From NCBI RefSeq assembly GCF_027943255.1, contig NW_026562179.1, forward strand, positions 7,566,501 to 7,630,500: a DNA stretch of 64,000 bases, read 5' to 3'. The notes under the pieces were generated by a model. The model searched no databases. It was not told the origin of the DNA and saw only the letters and a program-made list of their open reading frames with translations. A program made the translations under genes and the position numbers. Below, one piece after another: positions 1-10,895 of this stretch (the stretch's first letter is position 1; each line of letters opens with the position of its first letter). This stretch comes from Anastrepha obliqua. Its lineage: Eukaryota > Arthropoda > Insecta > Diptera > Tephritidae.

Positions 1-1700
1 TTCTTCGATTTCCTTACAATAGGTTTTCAAGTTCTAACAGCTTTTTGGAGGATCTTTAAGTCAGCTTTGTGGGCTCACCAAACTTCGGACCTTTTCGAGG
101 CCTTGGCCAAATTGAATAAAGTCCTATTGGCTTTTCGTTTCTAGGTTATTTGTTTTGTCCACCAAGGTAGTTTTGTTTTTCATATATAGGTTACAATACC
201 CAACTTCTAAAGAACTATTTATGGCTTCCGTTACCTAATTAACATATCCGTTCAGTTCATCGTATGTGGTGTGATCTTGAAGGGGTATCTTTGACAGTAC
301 ATCCCTTAATTTGTTGTTGTGTACTCCCCAGTCGATTTTTCAGATGTTCCCAAACTCATACACTTGTGTAAGCTTAAGATCGATGACAAATGGTAACGAT
401 GGTCAGGGTAAGATGTTTCTCTCAAGACTCGCCATCTCTTAACAAGGATAGAAAATAGGTCAGAAACCAGGATTAAATACTAAACTTGGCTTTGAGCCTA
501 AATTTAAGATACTAAGTTTATTTTCTGGAATGAAGTCTAATAATGGCTCAGCTCTGCCATTAGTCCTGGTACTTCCCCACTATTTATTTTAGGCATTTTT
601 ATGGTAAAAGACAACCAGGCGCTTTTTCAATTTAGCTGCTTTCTTAACTAGCGCTCTTACCTCATCTGGCAGGGCCTGCTTTTCATGGACCATGTGAGAG
701 GGTACTCAAAAGCTGTTTTTATCCAGCTCCATGCTTGCCGCCACCAAATCTCCAATATTAAGCTGTGGAAGCAAATAGTGCTTATATTATCTTTTGCTAC
801 TATACAAGTTCGAGTCTTACCTATGCCCCATCAATTTAAAGCCCTTCACTCTTTGATGAGGGCTACATCATGTCCACTGGTAACTAAGCGGACAGAAAGG
901 TATGCAGATGCGAGCCCAGAATGGTGGAGGTTTACTTGGAGCAGTTTCATTTGAATCTGTCCATTTAGACTCCACTATGAGGACGTCGACGTCTTCCTCA
1001 GCGATTTCCCTCATCCTCGATGTAGCCAGCGAAAAATCATCTTCATTTAACAATGGCCCGACACCGGGAAGCCGCCCTGAATTGGTCGAGTACAGTTTTA
1101 GAGCTGGCTTGCCATTTCGGTAAATCCGAACGGTTGCGTCAACAAACCCAAAACGGACCTTCAATCTTTTTTCGCTAGTGAAGCGAGCGTTTCGGCGTTG
1201 AGAAACAACAATACCTGGCCTCTACCTTCTACTCCTCAATCCTCCCTACCTTCCAATTATGTGTCACCGTTGCAGGGTCTAATGATCTGCTGATGGCCTT
1301 CGGCCAAGCCTCACCGACTTTACTTACCTGCAGAGCTGAGCTGACTTATTGTTCTCGCAAGCGATGAGCTTCGCTCTACCTCGGAACCAGCCGTTATCGT
1401 GGCAGAGTGGGGGAGGTCCGGGGTTTTCCTCCAGAACCTGCAGATAGACTTCGGCGATAGCTTTCTCAACCCATCTTTATTTCTACTTGGGGATAGTCCC
1501 TTCCTCCTCTGCTCTGTAAACGATGTCCAGTGCCGCACCGCCACCTTTTACCGATTCACTAAACATCAAGTCTTTTGGAGCAGTATCCGACGGTTTTCCC
1601 AATCTGTATACAACTCCCTTTGCCCGTTCAATAGACCTGGCCTTTTCCTCTGTTAGCTGATCCGTAATTAAGAATAGACGCTGATGTCCGCCTTCTTTTT
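1..1700 (-). mobile_element. Decayed LOA-like LINE (ORF1 and start of ORF2)
   Basis: Read on the minus strand, this is a badly frameshifted LOA-type LINE. Around 1,480-1,360 a segment reads ENPGPPPLCHDNGW and then KLIAC, matching ENPGPAPFCRDSGW and KLIAC in the ORF1 of the better preserved element at 4,893-10,398. At 1,164-868 a further ORF1 piece (KVRFGFVDATVRIYRNGK) resembles the DUF4780-type domain of that ORF1. Downstream, 860-660 reads like the start of an AP endonuclease (SGHDVALIKE), and 410-240 contains DHRY followed by a frameshifted NIRKTDW-like stretch, as at the end of LOA endonucleases. Many stops and frameshifts are present, so it is not coding. The window edge cuts it. Family is inferred from similarity to the second element; no termini were found. 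Confidence 0.6.
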
Positions 1701-2300
1701 ATAAAAGGCCTGCTACGAGTGAAGGACATGCTTAACAGTCCCTTTTTACCTATATTAGCAACCTGTTCCGAGCCGGTTAAACCTTAAAGCAGGTGCTATC
1801 CCCAGCCCTCTGACTGATGTTGGGGTGGAATGGGATATGTTTGCCTTGGGCGGAGTTGACCTTACACCTCCCACCGTAATACGATTGGAGACCGGTTCAC
1901 CCAGTTATCCTCTCCCCCACTACCTCTTGCATCACTCGGACTGAGAACAGCCTTATTTGTAAAGCCCCCTCTTCCTCCTGAAACTGACAAAAGTGGTCCT
2001 GCACAGAGGTCCGTGTACTCAAGTAAATCTAGACAGAACTGGAGGTCGCCAAGCATCTGGAGGACTCCATTCCTGACTGGACTATTTTTTAAATATACAT
2101 AGGTCCCTAGCTAGGCTTAACCTCGGCACGGATCGCATTATACCCTGCTCCAACCTAGAGCTTTTTCAAGAGCCTAGAGCTTTACTCCTCTGATTTGTAA
2201 AACTTGGTCAATGGTTGGTTGTAAAATGTACGTTAACGAACACACTACCATCCATTGATAAGGTCTGATTAATTATTCGACTCGGCTCCGCACCTACCTT
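1701..2300. other. Unassigned stretch, possibly LINE 5' region
   Basis: No supported gene. The part nearest 1,700-2,060 may be the 5' end of the adjacent minus-strand LOA-like element, because the equivalent region of the element at 4,893-10,398 is also a GC-richer leader. Nothing else is recognisable. Confidence 0.3.
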
Positions 2301-2309
2301 AGCGTATGA

Positions 2310-2840
2310 ATGATACTATTTAATAAATACAAACTCCTGAGTGAGTGTCAGTCTGGATTTAGCTCTGATCGCAGTTGATCGACAGCAGTGTTAAAGGTAA
2401 TGGACACCATTTGCCTCGCATTCGATAGAAAAATTCTTACCATTTTAGTATTATAGTTTCAGATTTCTCATAATATTTTAGTTTTAAATTGCAGCATTCG
2501 TTTTATTAAAACATCCATTAAGTTGATAAGAAAGCTATCTTTCGAATAGACTTCAACAAGCCCGATGGGGGAATGTGTTCTCTAATTCGGCCCTAGTTTC
2601 TTTACTGATTTCACTAATGACATAGTTCACTGCAGTCACAATGCCTCCTTACATATTTATGCTGAAGATACATAAATTTATTATTCCAGAATTATTGACC
2701 TTGGTGAGGACATTCTTTTGAGATAGAACTATGAACTAAAGACAAAATCAACCTGTGCGAAAACAAACTGCCTTAATTTAAGCCTAGCCAAAACTCCGGC
2801 ATTACCAATATCGCGTGATACCTTCGGGCTTAATGATCAT
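2310..2840 (+). pseudogene. Decayed non-LTR reverse transcriptase fragment
   Basis: Translating the plus strand with frame changes gives QSGFSSDRS...STAVLKVMDTI, resembling the QSGFR..ST..AL...D motif of Jockey-type reverse transcriptases. Further on come a DFTNDI-like INDI motif and HIYAEDT in the place of the catalytic YADD block (about 2,650-2,670), then a KP.N.G-like segment. Stops occur throughout. The order of motifs supports a LINE RT relic; the exact clade (Jockey or CR1 group) is a guess. No ends or target duplication seen. Confidence 0.5.
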
Positions 2841-2925
2841 GAATCATTGTGGTGGACATGGAAATAAAATTTCAATCTGTAATTACTAATTTAAGATTTA
2901 AAATGAATTCGAGTTCAATGAAAAC

Positions 2926-3250
2926 AATGTGTTGCATCAAGACAACGCATCGTGTCACAAGTCAATCAAAACAATGGTAAAACTACATGAATTGAACTTC
3001 GAATTGCTCCCACATCCATCGTATCCGCCAGATTTGGCTCCCAGCGATTACTGGCTGTTCCCAGAAATTTCGCTCGAATGAAGATATTATCACTTAAGCT
3101 GATGAATAATTTGAGGCAAAAGAAGTATTGAAATGTTAGAGCGGCGCTGGAATGATTGTGTTGTTCTTGATGGAAATTACGTTGTTGAATTTTGAACAAA
3201 AAATACGTGTTTTCTTGTCAACCCATCTTTTATGGTTTTTTTGTCGTCAA
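2926..3250 (+). pseudogene. mariner transposase, C-terminal fragment
   Basis: The plus strand encodes HQDNASCHKSIKTM, then ELNFELLPHPSYPPDLAPSD and YWLF. These are the HxDNAxxH and PHPPYSPDLAPSDYxLF blocks of mariner DD34D transposases, including the last catalytic Asp in APSD. A decayed C-terminal tail ending in a VVLDGNYV-like stretch follows near 3,165-3,195. The catalytic N-terminal half and helix-turn-helix are absent and the tail is frameshifted, so this is a dead fragment. Confidence 0.8.
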
Positions 3251-4878
3251 TTTAATTGTTTTTAAAATAAACTAGGATTACGTGCAAAATAAATGGTTAG
3301 ACGTAATTCATTTCCTTAATTTTTTATTGAAGATTGTTACAGAATCGGCGTGTTTCTATTTTATTATTTAAATTCTAATTTAAAACGTATTTATATACAT
3401 ACATATATATTAGTGGAGAACAACAGTATTAACTTTTCATTGTTGACATATTTGATCTTAAATTTTACTCTTTTCACCACTGTGCAGTGCGATTACTCTG
3501 TGCTCACCAACACACTCGCAAAGCCAATTTTGACGACCTTTGCCATAGTGTCTCGTTTAGGTACATGTTGGCAAAATAAAAGATTTTTCATGAATTTATT
3601 TGGAATTTAATTCAAAATCAGCGATTAGATTTTGCTTTGCTAATTCTGCTTTATCACGAAACGAAACTCTTTTGTAAAGTTTTTATTGCTCTGGTTCCGC
3701 AAGGACAAGATTAATCCACAATAAAACAGGATATTCCAGAGAAGCCCGAGTTCTCATTGCAGTTCAACGCAAGTACTGTCCCTCGTTCGCACAAGTTGAC
3801 AACAATAAGCTAATTGTTTTTTTATTTGTGCGTGATATGTCCCAACATTATATAGTGATGTTTTCTAATATATAAATGGCATGTTGATAATTTATGCGCT
3901 CTTTGCTCCGGACTCAACAACTCTGAGCTTTTCTAGATTTCAATATTTGAAACACCTATTGGTTTAACTTAGTCAATCGTAGTTAACATCTGCCAATATT
4001 AATAACATATCTGGAACTTATGTCACGCCACGATTTCTTCACCATAATCCCCTTGTTTTATGCCTATAAGTTTATGAGTACTTACTGTTCCTCTTGAAAA
4101 TATTCAGAGAATTTTCAATTATAATTTATGTAATTTTAATTCCCTTAATGTTTTGATTCCATAACTTCAACATCACAAACGCTTTTCCTATATTCAAATC
4201 AAAACTACATGACTTACGTGTAAAAAAATTAAAAAAAAATCAAGGTATTTCTATCACTACCAATGCAATTCGAAAAAAATTTAGTAAACTGGATAATCTT
4301 CTCTTCAAAAGTGCATCAGTAAAGAAAAAATTAAGACTGATGTGTAGCTTTCCAAGATGGCTATTAAATTTACACAATCTATACCTAAAGAATTTGCAAA
4401 TGCACACAATTTTATTATACGAATTATTTCCCGCAAAGTAAGATTCTTTTATTATTTTTTAATGATATTTGGTTATTGGGAAAGTCATCCAGATATCTTA
4501 AGAACATTTTCTGGTTCATTTGGTTTTGTGGCAGGTTGTCGAAAGCTTAACCGTTTCCGAGATACCCTATTTTAAAGGTTATTTAAGAAAATATTTTTTT
4601 TGCTTGTTCGTCAATTTTTTTTAAATCCCAATTGAGAAAAATTATATGGCAATTAACAAAAATCAACTATAAAGTTTGAATCACGCCCTGACAGTTAAAA
4701 ATGGCTTCTTTATAAAGTTTTGACTTTGCGATTTTTCATTTAGTGTTTCCTACTTTACATCAATAAAAAAGATGAGAAGTGCTCCCAACTGTACTGTCAT
4801 TAGAAAGCACAACCTAATACTCTCGAGGTATTTCATATCGAATACAAGGCTCGAACAAGTTACCAAAGTAAAAGTCTT
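3251..4878. other. AT-rich spacer, nothing recognised
   Basis: About 1.6 kb of AT-rich sequence. Short open frames at 3,350-3,610 and 4,357-4,575 have low-complexity, AT-driven composition and no recognisable domain. I see no promoter, RNA gene or repeat boundary that I can defend. Confidence 0.4.
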
Positions 4879-4892
4879 TATTTTACCTCTTA
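4879..4892. repeat. Target-site duplication, left copy (LOA LINE)
   Basis: The 14-mer tattttacctctta occurs here and again at 10,399-10,412, exactly bracketing the LOA element. This is the expected result of target-primed insertion. Confidence 0.95.
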
Positions 4893-4911
4893 GGTTAGGT
4901 TAGGTTAGGTT
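4893..4911 (-). repeat. (TTAGG)n / (CCTAA)n 3' tail of LOA LINE
   Basis: The 3' end of the element, directly next to the target duplication, is about 3.5 tandem TTAGG-type pentamers (CCTAA on the sense strand) in place of poly-A. The unit equals the canonical arthropod telomere repeat, although a short simple tail of this kind is also typical for LINEs that end in microsatellite-like repeats. Confidence 0.85.
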
Positions 4912-4990
4912 TGGCAGCCGCATCGCACATAGAGACAACGATGCCACTTAGACCACAAAATGGGTCCGTTGTGAAGCCGCGGGGGCTGAG

Positions 4991-7900
4991 CTACATTTCC
5001 CTCTCCATATTAAACCATCCTGAGCTTTTGACAAAGCGTAAAAGGTTGTTGATACCTAAAATGTATAGATTATCTATATTCGTTAAGAAGTAGGATTTCA
5101 AAAATCGGTTCCTGCTTCTGGCTAGAGCTGGGCATGTGCAAAAAAGGTGTTGAATTGTTTCCAACTCCTCCTCATTTCTGCAGCTACGACCGAAATCATG
5201 CGTGTAAACGCCTAATCTCTTTGCATGATTTCCTATGAGACAATGACCTGTGAGGGCCCCTACTAAGGTCCTGATTTGAAGTCTATTCAGTTTTATAATG
5301 CTCTTGGACAGACGTAAATTTAGCCTTGGCCATGTTTGCCTAGCAATTTCACAGGTATTAACGCTAATCAATCTCTGATTTGTAGACCTGATTAATGCGT
5401 CCTTAATGAGAAGCTTACAAGTTGCGAGAGGTATCTCCATAAGATTACTTATGTCTGGCAAACAGGTACCTTCTCTTGCAAGTTGGTCTGCCCTACAGTT
5501 CCCTGGTATATCTCTGTGGCCTGGAACCCAGCACAAGATTATACGATATTGTTTAGCCATCTCATTTAGAGATTGGCGACAACGTAAGACACTCCTTGAT
5601 GTTGTTTGGAATGCATCCAGGGCTCGTAGGGCAGCTTGGCTGTCTGATAGAATGCAGATATCCGTTGATGATATTCTGTTTATCTTTAGCCATTTTAAGG
5701 CTTCATGAATAGCGTTTATTTCCGCTTGAAAAACACTACAGTGATCCGGTAGTTTAAAGGATTCACTAATAGAAAGCTCTTCGCAAAATAACCCTGATCC
5801 TACACCGGTATCCATTTTAGACCCGTCTGTGTAGATCTTAATGGGTGTGTTGGGTGTTGGATCTTCTTCAAACCATTCCAGTCTAGAAGGGATTTTCATT
5901 AGGAAATTCCTTTCGAAGCAGAGAATGGGAGGATGATAATCGCAGTCACTGGGTATATCCGCATAGGAGTCTAAGATGGTCGAATGTCCCTGTGTGACAG
6001 TCTTCCATTGTGAGCTCGCTTTGAGCCTTACAGCGGAGCAGGCCGCTAAGTATTTGCAGAAGAGATCTAGGGGTGGCAGATGTAGTATGATATCCAAAGC
6101 CATGGATGGCGTGGTTTTCATGACGCCACATATTGCTAATTCCGCTGATCTCTGCACCTTATTCAATAAATTAGAATAGGTTTTTTTCTGCATAGCACAC
6201 CACCAGACAACATTTCCATATAGAAGAATGGGTCTGACGACAGCAGTGTAAAGCCAATGAGCAACCTTAGGTTTAATTCCCCAGGTCTTACGTAAAACTC
6301 TCTTACAGGCATAAAAAGCTAGGTTCGCTTTCCTGACTCTTTCTAAGATGTTTGACTTCCAAGTCAGTTTCCTCTCTATGATTAGTCCTAAGTACTTGGT
6401 TTCTTCCGAAATCACAAGAGCTTCCCCCTTGAGCATAATTGGACTTAGTTGAGGGATTTTGTGTTTCCTAGTGAACAATATAAGTTGTGTTTTGTCTGGG
6501 TTGACTCCTAGATCACACTTTCCTGCCCACCTAGAAAGTATTTCTAGAGCATTTTGTATTAGGTCTCTTAATGTAGATACAAATTTACCAGAGACAGCAA
6601 TGACAACATCATCGGCGTAAGCTATCACCTTACAGCCCACCGATTCCAGTATTAACAGAAGTTTATTTACAACTGCGTTCCATAGAAACGGTGAGAGGAC
6701 TCCGCCTTGCGGTGTACCTCTACTTACTGATCTCCTGAGCACCGATTCTCCTAGTTCCGCTTCAATGATTCTGCTATTTAGCATTTTGCCAATGAAGCCT
6801 ACCAAGCCCGGTTCTACCCCAAGATCAGTGAGTGCTGCAGTAATTGCCCCCCCCCCCCCCTTCGACATTGTTAAAGGCCCCTTCAATATCAAGGAAAGCG
6901 GCTAAAGTAAACTCCTGTTTGTGCAGTGAACTCTCTGCCGTGTAAATAAGGTTATGTAGAGCCGTCTTTACCGATTTCCCTTTCGTGTAGGCATGTTGTG
7001 ACGTAGAGATAAGATTTCTATCTATAGTTAGGCTTAAGTGAAATTCTATCAACCTCTCCAAATTTTCAATAGGAAGGAAGAAAGAGATATCGGTCTTAAG
7101 TCTTTTGGAGGGGTATGTGAGTTTTTACCCGCTTTTGGGATGAAAACAATTTTGACTTGTCTCCACTTAAGAGGTATATAACCGTAGAGAAAGCAACCTT
7201 TGAAGATTGCTAGCAGCCAGTGTGCTAGATATCCGGTGGTCTTTTGCAGTTCCACTGGGTAAATTCCATCTGGACCCGGTGATTTAAAGGGTTTGAAACT
7301 TCCAATCGCCCATAAGAGCCGATCCTCAGATATAGCATCTATTCTGACTTCACGACAGTGTACTGTATCTTCCATATCATGCCCAGTAATGTCTGAGCAG
7401 CCTGGAAAATGAGTGTCGAGTAAAAGTTCTAAAGACTCTTTACTGGTTGTAGTGAACGTACCATCACTTTTCTGTAGCAGTTCCCAATTTTGAGGACTTC
7501 CCGCTAAGATCTTACGAAGTCTGGAGATCTCAGTTGCCCCCTCAACCTCTTCACAAAAGGATTTCCAAGATTGCCTTTGGGCCTTCCTGATTTCCTTCTT
7601 GTAGATTTTCAGAGCATCTTTATAATCTTTCCAATCTTCTGCGAGACGTGTTTTCTTTGCCTTATTAAAAGCACTTCTGCTTGTTTTTTGAAGCTTGCTT
7701 AGTTCAACCGTCCACCACTTAGGCTTGGGTTTACCCCTCAGTCTTCTTATGGGACAGGCTTCCGCTAAGGCAGCATTCATGTTGTAGGTAATTTTGTGCA
7801 CCAAATTTTCTAGTCCTTCTATGCTTTGCGGTACCACTGATGGACATGTTCCTAGGGTAACCCCGATACAATCTATATACCTTTCCCAGTCTGTTTTCCT

Positions 7901-8596
7901 GATATTTCTACCAGGCTTAGGATTCGGTAGATTTTTGCTAACCTCAAACGAGATATATCTATGATCAGAGAAGGAATGTTCTTCCAAAACTTTCCAGTTC
8001 CTAATTCTGTTAATAACGGAGTCAGAAGCAAAAGTAGCGTCTAACACTTCCTGTCTATTACTAATGACAAAAGTAGGTTTATTACCTTTATTGCAAATCT
8101 GTAGTTTAGTACCTATCAGATAATCAAAGAGACACTCACCTCTAGCGTTAGTATAAGTGCTGCCCCATATCTCGTGATGCGCATTTACATCCGCACCAAT
8201 AATTAGCTTTGCGCCAAGCTTCTGCGCCTGCGCTACCAGATCTTTGAATATTAATCTCGGTAGCTCCTCGTGGTCATGTGCGAGGTAACAGGAAGATAGC
8301 CACATCCGTTCATTTCCCGACTCCAGGCTAATGGTCAATTGATCGGTGTCGCTGTAATTATAGAGCATGAAAGCATTTATCCCTTTTCTTATTAATACGC
8401 ACGCTCTAGGATTACCTTTGTTGCGAGCATACATCAGTTTATATTTTTGAGTCCTTAGTCCGCACACAAGTCCATGTGATACCCATAGTTCTTGAATCAG
8501 GACAATATGATGTCCACCTTTGGCCAGGTGGATTATGAGGTTGGCGGACGCAACCTTTGAGTGGTGAAGGTTAATTTGAAGAACCGGTAACATCAT
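4991..8596 (-). pseudogene. LOA ORF2: endonuclease - reverse transcriptase - RNase H
   Basis: The ORF2 start is the ATG at 8,596 (MLPVLQINLHHSK), 26 nt before the ORF1 stop. The N-terminal AP endonuclease shows LIQELW, GADVNAHHEIWGS and SDHRYI. The RT begins near 7,330 with FKSPGPDGIYP, then DLRPISLSS, SQHAYTKGKS, AAFLDIEGAFNNV, GTPQGGVLSPFLWN and the catalytic AYADDVV (about 6,610). The RNase H follows (IYTDGSKMDTGVGSG near 5,835; ILSDSQAALRAL; WVPGHRDIPGN), then a C-terminal Cys/His segment (SCRNEEELETIQHLFCTCP, about 5,180-5,120). Two one-base-type frameshifts break it, one near 7,060 in an A/T run and one at the 14-C run at 6,847-6,860. The second could be a sequencing or assembly error. 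Otherwise all catalytic motifs are present. Confidence 0.92.
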
Positions 8597-9966
8597 GGTT
8601 ACTGGGCTTCCTCTCCACCACCGTTTTGTTGGGCTCATCTGAATCTGACGCCAGTAGCTCAGTGAGAGTAGTATCAAGTACTCTATCTAACAAGGAAGAG
8701 ATACTGCCGTCAGCAGATGCCTTCCTTAGCGCTGTAGCCGTGTTAGGACCGGAGCCAGATTCCGCCGTGGGGGCTATCTCAGCTCCAACCGGGCCCTTTA
8801 AATTAGACGTCTTGTCTTTGTTGTAGACCCTCAGTGTTATGGACGAAAACCCATAGCTTACTACACCGTCAGATCGCGCCAGTGCGTCCACGGAGTCCTT
8901 GCAGACTACAAAGGTAGCGCTTCGGTACTCACCTTTGGGATCGTCCAGCTTTGTGACCTTCCACGACGATGTAGGAAGCTCCGGATTACATACCCGAAGC
9001 ATTTCAAGGATCCTCTGAGGGTCCGATGGCTCCGCTGGTAACCAGGCCCTAGCTCTTGGTAAACTGGAGATGTCGTCCCTTGAAATTACCTCGAGTTTAG
9101 ACTCAGGCCATACTTCGCCGATCCTTGAAATCGCTATTTTATATAGATCAGTTGATCTCTGATCGGCACAGGCGATAAGTTTCACGTGGCTCTGATGCCA
9201 TCCACTATCGCGACAGAAAGGAGCAGGACCAGGATTCTCCTTCAGGATTTGGAAGAAAACGCTTGAGAGCCTGGCTTCCACTTTCTTCCAGTTGTCAGGC
9301 GAAATAGTGCCGGCAGGGTTGCTTTTGTCAACCACCGCCCATAGTTGTTGGCCTCTGACAGCTTCGCTGTATGTGGCTGGAGAAGTCTTGGAGTTTCGGG
9401 GCTTCTTCAACGTGCTGGGGTTGCTGGGTGGGTCGTCCGACAACTAACGTTTTGGGTTCGGTTCAGAACCCCGAGGGGACTCCTCCGTTACCCTTGTCGC
9501 CCAGCTAAAAGAGTGCTTCTGCTTGTCAGACCACTCCCCCTCTGGAATCGTTTTTAGGCGCTCCAGTAGCCATGCCGTGCAGGCTCTGCTACTGCGGAGG
9601 TATCAGTCGTTTCAGACTCCTTTTTACCACCTTTACCAGGGCTAGTCCCGGTATTGGTGGTACAGGAAGATGACTTCTTGGCCAGAGGTTTGTTGCAAGT
9701 ACCGCCACTTCTTCTGTTGCCAGGTTTGTTCTCAGCGCCAGCTTCCGCCGCACGAAATGGGCTAGCCGTGAAGGGCTTGGATGTACTGACACTTCCACTA
9801 GGCTTGAGTATCCCAGCTTCCGCCGTACTAGAAAACATCTGGTTTGATCCAGATTCGGGGTGGAAGCTATAGCTTCCTTTGCATTTAAGGACTGCTTGTC
9901 CATAGAGATTTTTGGTTTGAAGGACTCCATCTGTTTCGTACGATCACCGTCCACCGTGGCAGACAT
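8571..9966 (-). pseudogene. LOA ORF1 (nucleic-acid-binding protein), frameshifted
   Basis: The likely start is the ATG at 9,966 (MSATVDGDRTKQMESFKPKI). The first third is low complexity, rich in Ser, Thr, Ala and Lys, and changes frame twice (near 9,840 and near 9,580). A Trp-rich stretch with EGEWSDKQKHSFSW follows, then an in-frame TAG at about 9,444-9,446, then 290 uninterrupted codons. The last part contains ENPGPAPFCRDSGW, KLIAC, SLPRARAWLPAEPSDPQ and NPELPTSSWKV, a pattern I associate with the DUF4780-like domain in ORF1 proteins of LOA-type LINEs. It would bind the element RNA and form the particle together with ORF2. It ends inside the ORF2 start region, so ORF2 was probably made by reinitiation or a related coupling. 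Domain name from memory, moderately sure. Confidence 0.8.
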
Positions 9967-10398
9967 GGTGATCTTATTTAAAGGAAGGGGAAACATAATG
10001 GTCGACCGTGGCAGCGCCCCATACCACGGCAAGGTCATGGTTATACCCCGAGGTGACCCGGTATCGAGGTAGCTCCGTAGAAATACAGTCGGACAGAAAA
10101 CCCCCTGACTGCAAACCACCCAATAGGCACGGGTCGCATGACACCTTGGGTTAGGGGGGGTCGAGGAGAGGAGATGATGGAATGATGGGAGTTTAGGATT
10201 GACAGGGGATCTTCGTCGGTACGGTGATCTACATATGGTGATTGGATGGCCACCAATTTTGCCGTAAAGTGGATGGATGGCTAGCCAATCCTCATATGAA
10301 GCTTCCCTCTTAGTTCGTGTTGGGTTGGTCCCCATGATATGGGGGTCAAACCACCACTTAAGCCTCATCCCCGCGGCAAGGAGACCAACATGATGAGG

Positions 10399-10412
10399 TA
10401 TTTTACCTCTTA
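10399..10412. repeat. Target-site duplication, right copy (LOA LINE)
   Basis: Perfect copy of the 14-mer at 4,879-4,892. It marks the 5' junction of the LOA element, which therefore looks full length at its 5' end or nearly so. Confidence 0.95.
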
Positions 10413-10570
10413 ATGAGAACTCTTTCTGAATTTAGTTATATTGCGGGTTTGGATCCGTGTAGCTTAATATACAACTATTTTAATCAGTCTGTGGCTAATT
10501 TTGTCAGTAAGGAGCTATTGTTCGGTTGACTGTAATAATAAAAGATACATTATGTTCACAATAGTGTGTA

Positions 10571-10893
10571 CCATCTCGTCCCCTTTCCGTGTTAACCTCG
10601 TAACTTCATTTTTTTCGAAATTGTGATTTTTAATAGTGAAAAACACTCCCTAGCACTCTTGTTACTTAAAACAAAACATACAATGTTCATAATGATTATA
10701 GAATTTTTTTCAGAGCGTTTAGATTTTTCTCGTATCTACATTTTCGAATTTAAAAACCTCGTATCTACTGTAAGTATCGTATCAAATAAGTTATAACTTT
10801 TCATAGAAGATAAGTAACTCTAAACATTTTTATCGATTTACTGAAAATTATGATTTTGTAGATACGAGGTTAACACAGAAAGAGGACGATCTG
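10571..10893. mobile_element. TA-flanked MITE with about 33-bp inverted repeats
   Basis: The left end CCATCTCGTCCCCTTTCCGT, continuing into gttaacctcgta, is mirrored at the right end by tacgaggttaacacag and aaagaggacgatctg. About 33 bp match with a few mismatches. Each end is flanked by TA (10,569-10,570 and 10,894-10,895), as for Tc1/mariner-superfamily insertions. The roughly 320-bp interior is AT-rich, non-coding and contains two further copies of the CTCGTATCTAC word. It is a non-autonomous element; its transposase source is not in the window. Confidence 0.75.
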
Positions 10894-10895
10894 TA

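Larger units (their letters stand above)
4893..10398 (-). mobile_element. Near full-length LOA-clade LINE
   Basis: A 5.5-kb non-LTR retrotransposon inserted on the minus strand and bounded by perfect 14-bp direct repeats. From its 5' end (10,398) it has a leader of about 430 bp, ORF1 (9,966-8,571), ORF2 overlapping ORF1 by 26 nt (8,596-4,991), a short 3' UTR and a tail of TTAGG-type pentamers (CCTAA on the sense strand). ORF2 has endonuclease, RT and RNase H in that order. RNase H together with an ORF1 carrying a DUF4780-like region and an ORF2 opening with LQINLHHSK fits the LOA clade (Bilbo/Lian type). Both ORFs are broken, so this copy is not autonomous, but only a few lesions separate it from an intact element, suggesting fairly recent insertion. 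Confidence 0.93.

Noticed and set aside
4890..4912. True telomere or interstitial telomere tract
   Set aside because: Only about 3.5 TTAGG-type units and located exactly at the 3' end of a LINE next to its target duplication, so a LINE tail is the better reading.
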